Positions 10,130 through 24,009 of a stretch of DNA of 64,000 nucleotides are shown piece by piece. Each line of letters starts with the position of its first letter. The first letter of the stretch is position 1. Under the pieces are notes generated by a model, which saw only the letters and a program-made list of their open reading frames with translations, was not told the DNA's origin and made no database searches. Source of the DNA: Clavelina lepadiformis (taxonomy: Eukaryota; Chordata; Ascidiacea; Aplousobranchia; Clavelinidae); NCBI RefSeq assembly GCF_947623445.1, contig NC_135248.1, forward strand, positions 4,836,977-4,900,976, read 5' to 3'. A program made the translations under genes and the position numbers.

Positions 10130-13100
10130 ACTTGTTGTCGACCATTCAGTTTTCTTTTTCAATACACACGACCTAGTTATTGGTGTTTCTGAAATTGGAA
10201 AATTGGTTAACAATAGGTGTTATTTGGTTTGTTCACAATAACTATATTACACTTATTTTGGTAAGGGCACTTTTTGTTTAGCCGCAATTTTTCTTTCAAA
10301 AATTGTTTGGACAATTACGAAATTTGATCATGGGCTCACGTAGTTTAGAAAGAGGATACCTTGTGCGCATTTTTTCATAATTTGCACGATTTAACAAAGC
10401 TTTGAAGTTTGCTTGGCGACAAAGATGCCATTGGCAAAAAGATGTTTGAATTCAAATTAAAATAATGAAGTTCTTTTCGAAAAATTATTCTATTGCTTGT
10501 AAATCGCTCAAGATTGTTTGTAGGTTTGACTTATAACAAGCCTTGTAACATCGCATGATGTCACAATACCTTGCTCTTTGTTGAACAGCCTAAACCTATT
10601 GATAAATAGGGGCGTCGCACAATTTTGCGCCATTCGACGTAAATGTCGTGTTTAGACTCAGGTAGTGAATCCTTTCTTGCGCCAGCGTAGAAGTTCACAA
10701 TGACGCACGCGTATGATGCAATACGTCACAGAAATAGAATCGCTATGGTAAGATTAGCGCAGATCGTAGCTTTTTACATAAAAGTTTAACAATGTCGGAG
10801 CGATTGTATCCTTGTTACCAGCTATCTCAAACATTGTGTTCCGAAATGAAACGATATATTATCGTAAAAAAAAAGAAGATCTCAAATTCTTTGTTTAGTG
10901 TTTGCACTTGAAATGTTGATTAGAAATCTTTTCTAGGGTAAGTTTACACAGCAAAGGCCTTTCAAAAAATATACAAACAGACCAATTTTGTCTTTTACTT
11001 TCCTGGGGTTTGCTTTCCCTTTCTTAATTGTGGAGTCTGATAATATCAATGAAATATGGTTAAATCAACACTTTTTGAACGGCTTTTCAAATATTCTCAT
11101 TGTCATTTTTTAAAATTCTAAACGTTTGCTTTCCCCTTGCCTTAGCATTACCACAAACATTGTGTCGTGTACATCTGAGACTCCATGAATGTCGGTTTTC
11201 ACAGAAAACGACACAAAAATCGTGAATTACTGCAATCGTATATTGTCAAAATCATGGACCATATAAACTTTGACTAAGTAGTTTTATCCTGTATTACACA
11301 GCGCAACCATACCAAACAGTGCGTTTGCCATTTACACGGGTGATGATTGCCAGCACGCAATTTTTAAAGTTCCGGGTAGGTGGCAGCTTGCATGATCCAT
11401 TGCGTGGGAAGTATCCTTCATATACAGTACACGTACAAACAATACCTTATAACAAACAATTATTACTGTACTGTATATTGTAAACGTTATAACTAGACAT
11501 ATGTTAATAAAAGCGTTTGGGAGATACGGTCGCACAAAATACTTGTAACTGCTTTTTGTACTGATCCGTATGGATACGAATTAGTTTGCTTTAAATTGCT
11601 AACTTTGGAACATATATTGTCAAAAATGTATAATGTCATTGTGGTATACAAATGCGCTTTGTTTGATACAGAGAAGTAAGAAAAGTTAGCCGTATGCTCA
11701 GAGATGGTCTTGTTTTTGCTGCTTTCAAAACCGCGGGTGCATTTTATGTTGTTTATTTGTGTGAGGACCTTACACCGTGACTTAATACGAAAGCTTTTAA
11801 ACGTGTAAACATTGTAAGGAAACCACATATTTTGCATTTATTGAAAATATGATTTAAATATTCACATATGGAATGAGCCAGCAGATTGAATTTATTTTAT
11901 TCTTATTGTAAACTTTATCGCTTTTTTGCATATTATTCGCTGCGGGAATATATTCTTGCTATGATAAGCAAGTAGGAGGTGTGGTTACATCATGTTTTCT
12001 GTATCGTAATTATAACCTCTTCCGCTAATTCTTATACCTGTGGTCCATTCTTGCGTTAACATGGATGCGTATAGTGTGCAGACTATCCACTGTAGCCTAT
12101 GGTCAGTACCTACAGCCACTGCTATGCCCTGACTGTACCATTCCACTCACCACTAGCTTCTCGATGACTTTTGTATTTCTGTACGTTGTATGAACCCGGC
12201 TACACTACCATACTATAAGCCAAGTCAGTAAGTTGTAAAAAAGAACATTTTTCTTATTGTGAGGTGATATTAAGCCTTACATTCGTCTTGAAACTATAGA
12301 CCTATACATAGTAGGCTATAAGCCATGTATGAGGTGTATAGGCTCATACAAGCTTCCGTATTGTTGGTATAGTACGTTTAGAATTCTGCTATGTATGCCC
12401 ATATACATCTTTTAGTCTAGTTTCGGAATTAGTATGGGCTATAGCAAGCTATATCTTGTTTGAACAAATTACTTACACTTTTTCAGCAATTTCCTTTACA
12501 CTATTTGGTTACAGTGAGTACATTCATCAATATTACCTGTTGGTCATGTTCAATGCATTGTTTAGGACTTAAACCTTAAGTAACCGCCGCCAAAATAAGT
12601 TACTATTAGCTTGGCTAAAAGATATTCTGTATATAGGTTATATTTGCCTTTTCAATTTTCACACCTGTTCAGGATTCTGTTCATCAAATGCTATACAAGC
12701 TTACATCATCACTGTGTACAAATAAGCTTTTCCTTTGCAGTATTAATTCACTGACTATTTGCAAAATAACATTTTATACTTACAGGTACAACAGATATAA
12801 CACAAGAAAAACTCGTCGCAGTATTCATGTTTTATTATAGTTTTGCGTAAGCATTAAGACAAGAAATAAATGAATCATTTCTTCAGAGTCGTCAATTGTT
12901 TGAGCTATTCGTAACATGCATTCGACTGAATCACTACAATAGTGCTATATAATGTAGTCTGTGGTATTATGCGGCAAGGTATATGAATATTTTGCGGTGG
13001 TTTATAACTCGGCCAAGATTTTGAGGCATTTTTTGTTGAAGTACACTTAGGCTTTTTATTTTTATAACTTGATAAGTAACAATGGCCATCAAACCTCTTA

Positions 13101-16100
13101 TTTTTCTTTTTTTCGAAAAACTAATAACCTTATATTTATAACTATTATTGAATTCATGCATGAATTAGGCTTTTTCCACAAAGTAGTGTCTTGCAGCTTT
13201 TTAAGTTGCTTCTCTTGCGCAATTTGGCACACACAGAAAAATATTGTCAGACTTTTGATCAGCTTAAACTATGTTTCTTTTGCGCTTGTTACCGGTTGAA
13301 ATGTTGCTGCTTTCAAAACACCAGGTGGCATCTAGGTTTGCATCCTGATAAAGCTTATAAGTTGGAAAGGATATAAATACAGGCTATTTTTCCTATTAAA
13401 GTTAAGTGTCAGCAAATATACAAGAGAAAAATTGTTTTAAATAATAGACCTTGGTATGCATAGTGGTTAAGCAATTATTATTACCGAGATATAATACGGA
13501 ATCATGTAGGCCTAGTTTTAAGTAAAGAAATTGAAGTAACGAACGTACCCTACAGACTAAAATTATGCAAAACAAAAAGAAATGTTTTTACTAATGCGGA
13601 CGTGGTAGTATAGTGTGACATTTGTAGTGATATACCAAATTACAAGTTGTGCATATTATTAAAAAAGTTGTACTGTCTTTGATTAGTCATCTCATTCAAA
13701 CATTTTACGTATTTGGAAAGTGCGTTTCAAGTTGGCCTACCTGCAGTACACTTAGGTCTTAGAGTGTTACGAATTTAGATGTGTTCTTGTTGACAATATC
13801 TGTGTGACGTAAAAGTATTGTCAGATTGTTAGTATCTCTGTGTCACAAAAGAGATCGACATGTGACGTTAACGGATGGCTTAATCTGATTGGCTGGCTAC
13901 AACATAAGGCTATAAAAAAAGGAAATAGTCTAGTGATTTAATTGAAATGGTTTAATTTAATTGAAATGAAATGGAAATGGTTTAATTCTCTTTTAAAATG
14001 TCTTTTGTGAAAATCTCCGTTTATGAAAGCTTTCTCTGAAATAGTTTGTTTGGGAAATGATAAACGCATAATTTCTTCTGATGCAAAAGACGAATACATT
14101 TTGGAATATAAGAATTCGAACTTTTAAATCGCTATAACTTTATATCGAACTTTATTCGTTTATATCGTTAGTTCTACATCTTGAGTTGACTGTTTAACCA
14201 TAGAGACATAATACACTTTCCCCATTTCACTTTCCCACAACTTCTAGCTCATAAACTCATTAATTCATATAACGCGCCAAGCGCTACCACAGCGCAGAAA
14301 TGCTTAACTTAAGCATCATTTAGATGTGGTTTTCTGTCTTGGTAGAGCTAGCCTGTATGATATAATGTTGTGATAAAATTAATAGGGATGGACCGATGCG
14401 AATCCAAACTCGAATAGATTCGGCAAATATCCCTTGTGTAGAGGATTTGGGCGAACCCGAATATAGTATTAGGCCTAGGCTATACCTAAAATTGATCGAC
14501 TTTGGTAAGAAATGATGATTGATTTTGCAATTGTTGGATGATATTTTATCGTTTGGTGATGGTAGGCCTACAAATAGATTCGGGGTTTGTTCATTTCAAC
14601 CTTTATGATACATTCGGATTCACACGAACTCGAATAATCTTACTCGCAGCACGTCCTTAGTAATTAATCTATCCTCATATTAAGTAAAGTTTTTTTTGCT
14701 CAACTTCATGAAGTTGAACCTGTTACATGGCAACGATTTCTCATTGCTGCTTGGTTACCGAGCTAGCAGTAGTGTATATCCTCAGCCTGTATTTAAGAGT
14801 CAATACTCGAAAAGACTGTACGGTAGATAATAATTAATAATTATTGCACATTTTACTGTACAATTTACTGTTACCTTGACAGCTTGATGTTTATTCAGTT
14901 GTACACGATTCTGACACTGGTGAATAAAGTTCATATACATATTATCTTTAGCCCATTACCGTTGTTAAACTCTTCGGGTCTTGGATGTAGCACTTACAGA
15001 ACCATATCGTCTGTGATGCATTTGTATACTCAGATGAAAGACCCCTGCTACTTAAATTGTGACAACATATTTTTGTTTGGTGGTGGAATTGTTATGTTGC
15101 CACACTATAATCGTTAGCATTTTATTTTTCGTTCTTCATCAGACCCAACTGGAAACTGTGGCAGTTTTTAATGAGAAATTGTGGGTGCAAAGTTTGGAAT
15201 GATTAACGTTAAAACAACGTTTTTTCTTGGCTGCCATTATTGCATTGGAGAAATTTGTGCGTTTAGAGCTCTTTTTCACAGTTTCTTGTTATCTTAACTA
15301 AAATGTTATAACTCAGTAACCTAAGCTTACCTTAAATCTACCTTCTAATCTAAATTTAACTTTTTTGAAATCTAATTAAATTTAGTTTAAAATACTAGTT
15401 TTCCTAACCGCCTAGCTTTAACTATAGCCTGTGTGACCTACTTTTGGTGAAATAGCCAGTTTCTTCTTTCTTTAGTTACTATTAATTATTATAAATCGGT
15501 GTGATGAGTAAAATCGGCATGCATGTTCATGAATCGTGTGCAGGTGCCACACTTTCCACTATGGCCCAATGACAATGATGAAAAACAAGCAATACAACAC
15601 AATTTGCAATGAAAAACGGCCATTCTTTCCAGTCAGACTTTTTTTTTTTGTCATAGTTGTTTGCAACAGGAAAATAATTTCAAAATCAGTAGTTTAAGCC
15701 AACTTAAACCAGTTTTTATCCTGTTTTGTTCAAACCGATTTTAATAATCTTCACATCAGTAAAATCTTACTACTTTTTGTTTTGTACATCTTGTACTTGT
15801 TTTCCAGTCTGTTAAGTCAAGTGCTTTTGGGGCAGAAACCCTCTGCACACCCAGCTAAAAAAATAGCATAGTTCTGGAGAACAGTTCAAAGATCAGACAA
15901 CACAAAAAAAGTAAATAAGATATCTGTGTTAATCGGAACTTGCACTAAGACTAGCCATTGCCGAGTTTAAGCCTTGCAAACACTTTCCCCAGTCCGAGGA
16001 TAAAAATTGTGAATTACAACAGAACTTACCTAATCGGGTTTTGTTTAATTTGTCACATTTTTGTTGATCTCTGCAAAATTGTGTACATTTCATTGTTCTC

Positions 16101-18620
16101 GAGTTCATCTAACTTAGCTTTGCATAATTTGACAAATTAGATTACTTTGGCACCATTCATTACCGACAAGTATTTTGTTTGTTTAATTAATCTAATTTGT
16201 CATAAACTACGCATAAATGTGAGCATGAATGTACAAATAAACTCAATTTAATTGTATGAATGTGTGTTTTGTGCATGTTCGTATGTTATTTGCAAATTAC
16301 GGCAATCACCTGATTCAGCAGTGTTTGCCTTCGTGCCATGTATTGAATTAAGCAAGTTCTACTGTACCATACTAATAGAAAGCAACTGCAGGTAAGACTT
16401 TCAAGGTGCAATAATGATTAATTGTATTAGCTGTTTTCATAAAACTTTAAAATAATAAAGCTGTTGGTTTAGAAATGCTGTGTGTGTGCCTCACTATAGA
16501 AACTATTACTTGACATCAAACGTAGATAAAAATTTATATTTTTGAAAAGGAATTATTGTTTTTAAACTGTTGTGATAGAGATATTAATGTTGTGTTGCCG
16601 TAATTTTAAAATTAGTGAATTCACAAAAATGCCACTATTTTATGATGTAAAAGTCATTGAAATAAATTAAATGTTTTTGTTGGAATTTTGCTTCCAAGTA
16701 TGGCAAGAAATCAAAAAGTATAAGGTACTGTATTTTAAAGCAACAATAAAACATGGCATCAATATTTTTTCCTAATAAATTTATAGCAAGCAGAAAGCAG
16801 TAGGATTTTGCTGATGCAAAGATTATTAAAAATCAATCGAGCCAAAATGAAAACAGAACCGTTAAAACTTGTTTAAAATTGCTGATTTTGAAATTCTTTT
16901 TCTCCATTTCAATTCCCCAGAATACATAGGAGCGGAAAAGTCTATTTACAAGCCAATATGATTGTAATCAATAGGTCCAATGCAACCAATTGTAAGTTCA
17001 GTACCAGTGAAACTAGACAAGTTAAAAAATTTTCTGCTCTGAACGCACTGGTGGTAATTATCTCAGTTTCATTCAAAGTGCATACAGTTCTTTGACTGCT
17101 AATTTTGGTAAAATTGGAAATAATCTTTTTTCCATTACCCATGAGTTTTTGGCAAGAAATCATGACATTTGCAGAGACATAAAATTTTGCACTGATGCCA
17201 CAATTCTTTGTTGTTGTTTTGTTAATTAGCATCCATACAAATTAATTTGCCTAGTTTGTTAAATTATAAATCAATGTGAACATGTAAGAAAATGTTGTGC
17301 TTGTTGATGAGTAATGTGATTGTATATGCCATTATGGCAACTATGGTCTGCAACTCCGCATGTAGTTGGAGCACAGGTTACAGCATTTGTACTGGAAGTG
17401 TGTTGGGCTTATGTTCACTTTTTCCTTGTGGTTCTGTTAGCTTTGATGTTGTACATCTGTTATTAAATCCAATAGCCAGTAGCTTAGTTTGGGCAGTATA
17501 GTTTTCTACTCAGCTGGCTGCCATATTATATAATGAAATGTACATTACCTAAATCTGACCCATGCTTATCTTCAACAATGGTTACAAAATTTTTAACGGT
17601 TTTGTCAACTGCAAAATATTTTAAGGGTCAAATTACGAATTATGTTTTCCACTCAAGTTGACACAAGTTTTTTTAAACACATCCAAAATATTATTCATTT
17701 TCATCGTTTAATTATGTTTCATAATGTTTTAATTGCACTTCACCCAAGATTGTGTAAAAAATTGCTAAATTCTTTACTCATTGTACATAGCTCCACTGCG
17801 ATTGTGAATCAAGATAAAAAAGATCTAGTTCGAGACATCATAATGAGTAATTTTCCTGACAAACAGACCAAACAAATAAATACTGGCCATTTACGACATT
17901 TTTTCACCTTGAATCACAGATACTTTGCATAATGCTAATATGTAATTGAAAAAGTCCATTAAGTTCTACAGAAACTTTGGAAAGTTGTATTAAAACTCTA
18001 AAGCTTTATTTAAATATAATCAAATCACTAGGCAACAAAATTAAATATTTGTTTTGAATATGTTCTGGAATCCTTGTGCTGCACACTTCGTAAAACATTT
18101 GTAGTTAGGCCAAAGAACGTTTAGCTAGACGCAGTTAGCAGATTTGTACACTTATTAAATACGGCAGATGAAAGTGTAAAAAAGTATGTTGCTTTTATCT
18201 TCACGTCTGTTGTCAATTCACAATTGTTTGCTATCAGTTCAGGAGGCACGATCAAAGTATTGATATGCCACTTGCCAGCACAATCAAGTCTAGGAAGCAC
18301 TAGTTGATGTTACACATTTTCAGTAGAGCTTAAATGCCGTAACTTCAACCCTGTGTGAGTGTGACCTGACCATTTCGGATATTTAGTTTGAAATAAAAAC
18401 GCATGTGCATTCGTCAGAAAAAGCAACGAATGGCATTTTTCTATGCATCATGAATACATTTATTTGTCGGTTTGGCTTTTAACTTTCAAACCTTTGTTAG
18501 TTGTGTTTGAGCCAGGCCATAAATTTGCAGGCGTTTTCTATTGTATTTTAGGTAAAAAGCGTTTACAATGCTAAACACAAAATATCATATTTTTTTACTC
18601 TGGGCCACAACAAACATCGT
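10130..18620. other. Long intergenic stretch of about 8.5 kb
   Basis: I find no exon with splice context. Open frames near 11332-11837, 14884-15117, 16942-17232 and 17292-17932 have protein composition typical of chance AT-rich frames. A palindrome TCAACTTCATGAAGTTGA lies at about 14701-14718. The stretch 14387-14640 repeats motifs such as ACTCGAATA and starts AGGGATGGACCGAT, which resembles a decayed hAT-type MITE, though its far end is unclear. This stretch flanks the 3' side of Shox and could hold its enhancers, which I cannot test. An AATAAA on the minus strand at 18459-18464, about 210 bases past the Shox stop, is a plausible polyadenylation signal. Confidence 0.45.
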
Positions 18621-18675
18621 CAACCGTTATGCATGAGGTACATGGAACAATTATACTTCACACGATTATGTTACA

Positions 18676-21600
18676 TCAAAAATCTTTGCTTTCAACTACT
18701 TTTTCTTCACGTGCTTTATCCGCCGATAAAAAGGACGTTGCCATCGGCAAACCAGGTGGCGCCCCCTGTTGCGTATTATTAAGCGGGAAACCGTTCAACT
18801 TATACGCCGATGCGAGCTTGGTGAAGTAAACGAAATTTTCCCATTCTTGTCTAATGTCGCCAAGTCCAGCTGTAACGCCACTACCCTGCGTTGGGTCTTG
18901 TGCTGTGAAAGACTTCTGGGTTTGGTCGCTGAAAGCACTACAGAGAGGCACTGCGCCAGGCCACGGCAAGCTCGCCAGTCTCAAGGAATGCATCAAAGGG
19001 TGCCGGTGCGGGAACATGAATGAACCAACGGCGGCCGTAGTGTGAGGCGTTCTCGCCGGGTCGAAATTAGGGAGATTCCCCATCACTGACTTTACCGCGT
19101 TTGCCGGCTGATAAAGGTGAAGTCTCGGATAAAAATACGAGTCCATATCCGTCGAACTCGGTCTTATCTGGTCTCCATAGCTCTCCGATTTGCCCCCGGT
19201 TTCCACTAGATGGGAAGGGGGGTTTGTCAGAGACTGCGATTGTAATACCCCGATGTTAAAGTAAGGCGCTACCCGACACCCCAGTCCATTTCCGGTTAGC
19301 ACCATTTCTAGAACGCAACGACAAAATAAGTCAATTACACAAAAACGCTTAAACGTATTGTGGTGTAATTGAACTACATTCCACAGTGATATTTTGACAA
19401 AACGTTTATCCAAATTCATTAGAAAGTTTGTATATGTTGTATCATTGCAAGCATTTTTACGTAATCATATCGGCTGTGTTTTCGTGTTTGCCTGGACTGC
19501 CTGTTTGCATGCAAACATTGCCTCAGAGTAAAAGCAAATTTACAGCGGGATTGTTTGATATTACCTTTCTGGATTAGATTTTCTTTCTTTCTGCATTTTG
19601 CTCTTCGGTTTTGAAACCAAACCTGCTCACGATATAAATCACCATTTAATTTCGCAATCAGAGAATGTATATTGAAGCTGAAGACAATAGCGGTACAGGT
19701 CGATATTTTTCCACTTTAATTGTTCAAGTAATATGCCTTCGTATAAATTTTATTTACTAGAAGTTCTTAATCAATCAGCGAAGTCGTTTTGGAAAAATGA
19801 GGCCATAGGCAATCCCAGCGGGACTTGCAGGTTACTCTGTTGTTTTAATTTACTTCAAATCGTTTATTCATTACGTGCAAGCGATCACTAATTTATGACA
19901 ACTCGGAAATCGAAATCGGAACGCGTGCCGTATAAATTACGCTTATGGTCAAACGTAATGGAATTACTCGTCATTTTTGCGCTACTTATGCGACTTGAGG
20001 GACCAGATCACGTTATTAACTGCGATATCTCTTTCATTAATGGATAGACTGTGGACGATGCTTGAAACCGATCATCGATGCGTATTTGCTTTTTGTGATT
20101 TCGTATCTTGTCAATGACTCCGTGTATTTATTCATCAATGTTTTTTAATTACATTGATGAATGATCCAGTAATTTTAGAACCGCATCACAACCATTATTG
20201 ATTTTGTTATTTCAATCATATTGTGGTCTAGGTTTTTTTTTCATCAATAAGAACATACTGTTTACCCTACTCATAATCATACCATGCACATAGAATTTGC
20301 AGTTGCTGACAATGCATTATAGATTTAGGTTGAAAACCTGGTACCGCTACTTTACTCAAAATGGAACTTTTGCTTGTGATGTCACACTCGGTGGCGTTGG
20401 TTTTTTGTTATTAACTTTAATTCGCGAAACGTTTCATGTGAAAAGTAAAAGTTCTAAAAGTAAACTATGCTCATATTTTCACCTGAACTCTGCCCTCAGA
20501 AAGGCCAAGTCGTTTGCTTAATTCCTCTCGCATGAACGCATCGGGATAGTGAGTTTCCTCAAATAGCTGCTCAAGTTCGCGTAACTGTTCCGTTGTAAAG
20601 TTTGTTCTACTTCGTCGCTGTTTGTTCTTTAAAAAAAAGACAGTAACTTTAATTTACTTTCGATGTCTTTAAAAATAAGGCTTCGATTTTGAGTTAAAAC
20701 CATAAAAATCTCCACTTTTGTTGCAATGTCGCGTAGAGATACAAAAAGTTAAATAAAGATTGATAATAGTAATCAGTTTTTCGTCAATATAAAATGTATT
20801 TCTTGTTATTTACTGTCAGCCTTCCATAATGTTCCTTACCTTGTTGTCTTCAGAAGGACTAGAACTTCTACTGGTTTCAGAAATGTTGTCGATGCCATCA
20901 CCTTGGAATGATTGTGACAAACCGTTTTCCATTTTACCGGACGATATACCTGCAGTTGAAGTTATATGAGGTTATAGTTAAGAGCTCTCGTTTATTCTAT
21001 TTCGTTTTAATCCGGTTTTGTTAGAATAAATGTCTTCTCTACCTGATGACGACGGCGTTAGACAGTGCAGTATGTTTACTAACGTCGGTGAACTTCGACG
21101 ATTAACCGCGTCACTGATTGCTGGGTTCTCTTGTTCAAAATTTTGCGAGGAATTTATAATTAACGGGCTTGCGATGTCCGTACTGTCACCCTGGTTTAAC
21201 TGTTCTTTTAGCATCCTACCTGCAAAAGTGAGATTTTCTGGCTGCATTAGATTACGTTTATCTTGGAGTTTCGGAACACATAATCGTTGTTTGTTTGCTG
21301 TTACAAGGAATGTGGCTTTTGTGTCCTCTTCCTCGATCTCCATCTTCCTCTCTGTCATCTTACTGGTGAAGACTTGATTAAAAAATTTTTTCTCCAGCAC
21401 GTTGAGAGGATGCGGAGTTGTGAAGTCTTTGCTTTTACTGGACGTGGTGTCACTGGTTGGCTCTTCTCTTTTTCGTGTCGAACATCCATAATCACTCGGA
21501 GCAGGAGACATTCTCTTAACAAAATTGTTCAGTTTTGTTTGGTCAGTTGCTTGTCTTTTTCTCCTCTTGCTCATACAAGATGCATTTAGTTCATTTGAAA

Positions 21601-21961
21601 TTTTCATTACGGAAGAAGGTTGTAGATCACTTACTATTGATTGCACGGAGAAGGGACATACTTCTGTAATCGTGGAAGATTTTCGGTTATCTTCGCATTT
21701 TCTGCTTAAAGCCAATGACGTTTCTTCCAAAATTTGGACTTTTTCTTTAGCAACTTCAACCTTGGGCTTCCAGAGATTTAAACCTTTTTCAGATTGAAGG
21801 GGAAAGTCCTCGCTCTCAACATCCCTGTTCATTTCACCTGATGTTTTCCTTGAAGCTTCAATCAAATCTTGGATCGTTTTTCGAGTGAGGTTGTTTGTTG
21901 TACCCGCTTTCGTGGAGCTTCGGAGCCCGCACATTGTCATGTCCTGTTCTCCAGTCTGCAT
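18676..21961 (-). CDS. shox: Shox-family paired-like homeobox transcription factor
   Basis: Five minus-strand exons join in frame: 21961-21043, 20949-20840, 20626-20483, 19622-19565 and 19307-18676, giving about 620 residues. The ATG at 21961 has an in-frame TAG six codons upstream. The homeodomain spans about residues 346-405 and starts [17 protein letters not shown]. It contains [11 protein letters not shown] and ends [15 protein letters not shown], with Gln at homeodomain position 50. The intron between positions 46 and 47 (RVQ|VWF) is the usual paired-class site. [11 protein letters not shown] after the homeodomain matches the CRVAPY segment specific to Shox/Shox2. The family binds DNA as a nuclear regulator and in vertebrates patterns limb, heart and skeleton. 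Two features are odd: the first exon encodes about 306 residues of unrecognised Ser/Lys-rich sequence, against roughly 115 residues before the vertebrate homeodomain, and I see no C-terminal OAR motif. The gene is divergent from Rsrc1. Confidence 0.93.
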
Positions 21962-21999
21962 TGAGTCGTTGTTATTCTAAAGTTAAGGTAGCCAGCTTC

Positions 22000-24009
22000 G
22001 TTCAATATGAATTTTGCGTACAAATTAAATCTCGAAAAGCCCTCTCTTGTGCTTTTACTGTAGAGCCTTTCTTAATCAACGTCAAACTCTCTTTTGCCGC
22101 CTTCTTTGTTAACAGTTGCGTAATTGCACCCGATCTTCCATTCTCTGTGCGGTTTGATGTATCACACGTTTTAGCAGTTGCTCCGGCATAATAGATTTAA
22201 GAGATCGCTCTATATATTAGTAATTAAATATCCCCAACGGGATTGCCGAAACCCCACACTTACTACGTTTTGTCTCAGTCTGGAAAGCGCCGAACCTTTG
22301 TATTTATTCCCTGCTATTCTGGATTACTTCGTCCGTTTCCCTCGGGAATAAAGCGAGTCCAAATTTGTTGCAATCACAAGTTATGAACAGTGACAGCAAA
22401 GCCTTCAACCGCGCCTTAAATACGACCGACAGCGACCCGCTAATTCATTCACTCCACCCGCTCTCAATTCATTACTATCCTAGGGCTTGGTGTGGTATAT
22501 TTTTTCGCTTTTTAACATTCGCGTCACAGTTTATTCTTTGTCCTTGCATAATCGAATAGGCTGACACGAACCTTAACTGTCAGTTCTGATTATTCCCTAT
22601 TTTTTGGTCAATTTTGCCATAACCGCCGCAGGAAACCTCACAGATATTTGCTCTGGTTGACCTCTCGGCTTCAGTCACATTGTCTCCAAATTTCAAATTG
22701 GGTTTGGTGTTAAACGGGTCTTTAAATTTACAGTATTATATTTTGTTGGCACTTTTTGACTTTTTTTAGCAAAATTGGCGTTTATCGCAGAGCTATTTGT
22801 ACGGAAAAAAATGAGAAACTGGTTAATTATTATAGGTAGTCTTATAGTTGTACTTTTTATGGGAGAAGCTTGCTTGTTTTGTTGCTGCGTCACTTTCCAG
22901 GGATTCTGTCCTCGATTGCAGCGAGTGTTTGGTTTAAGTTTAAACATTCGATTTCAGTTTAAACTCTACCTATGCAAAATAAGTGTGTTGTTATATTAGA
23001 TTTTGTTTTCGAATAATTGAAAGAATTTGCTTCAAATTGAATTAAACGCTGGAAAGTCTATCTTTCAGAAATAGCACAACGCCGTAAGAAAAAAATCAAA
23101 ATAAAATTAAGGTATTTTTAATTGGCATTGATTTTGTGCGAAATTTTATTTTATACCGAGAAACTTCAACTATTTTTCCCAGCACGCAAAAGGTCCTTAG
23201 AACGCTAAGCTGTAATATGCCTAATTTAACGCGGCTAACACATGTAGTACGCTAGTGTATTACACGGTGTGCATTAGGTTTGGATCTTGCTTACAGCCAA
23301 TCTAAGCTAAACGAATTTCAGCTGACGCATACCACTGCTGTCGTTTTTAATCAGCTTAAAACACTTAGCGTTTCCCCGCCTTTAACTTTTGTTGGTTAAA
23401 CCTAGACCTTTAATTTGATCGATTAATTAAATGTCGATGGTGCCTTCGTTCAGATATCGCCCGGACCTTCGTTATTCTTTCGATTTGTGGCTCATAGCGC
23501 TAGCATACCTTTTGATGGGAATAGCGTCACTTCATTTATTCGGAGCCTTTCGTTAAACTTAATTTGATTTGTTTGATTTCATTTTATTTTTCGAGCGAAA
23601 TGTAATTTCGTAAACGATTTTCGTTTCACTGAGTGCACGGCATCGTAAATTTGACAGATATTTTGGGTTTATTTGCACTTATTTATCTTTCCTATATCCA
23701 CTGTAAAATGTGTATATATTGGACCGATATCTGTTGTTTTTTAAAGCTCTGAATTGGAAAAGAGAAAACTTGAACAACGTATTCATAAAATACATATCAT
23801 ATGGACTTATCTGCATTGAAATCACATATAATCTTTAAATTTCTATCTTTACAACTATTGTTGTTATATCTATGTTATTGAAAACTTTTATCTTAGTTTA
23901 TTTTCTTTACGTAGAAGTAAGTTTTTGTAAGCACTGTGAAGCTTTCTAAAAGATTACTTTTGAATTTCACTGTTTTTCAAGCATCAAGTTTTACTAATAT
24001 TTACAAGAC
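22000..24009. promoter_or_regulatory. Divergent promoter interval between Shox and Rsrc1
   Basis: This 2-kb gap separates the Shox start (minus) from the Rsrc1 start (plus) and must hold both promoters and 5' untranslated regions unless extra exons lie elsewhere. I see no clear coding sequence. Short T-rich tracts are present, but I cannot assign a TATA box or transcription start with confidence. The same head-to-head arrangement exists for SHOX2 and RSRC1 in vertebrates. Confidence 0.5.

Noticed and set aside
14387..14640. Possible hAT MITE with repeated ACTCGAATA words
   Set aside because: The left end resembles hAT ends, but no matching right end or 8-bp duplication could be found, so it is mentioned only under the intergenic stretch.
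16942..17932. Several open frames of 69-96 codons in the large intergenic stretch
   Set aside because: They lack splice sites and family motifs and have the composition expected of chance AT-rich frames.
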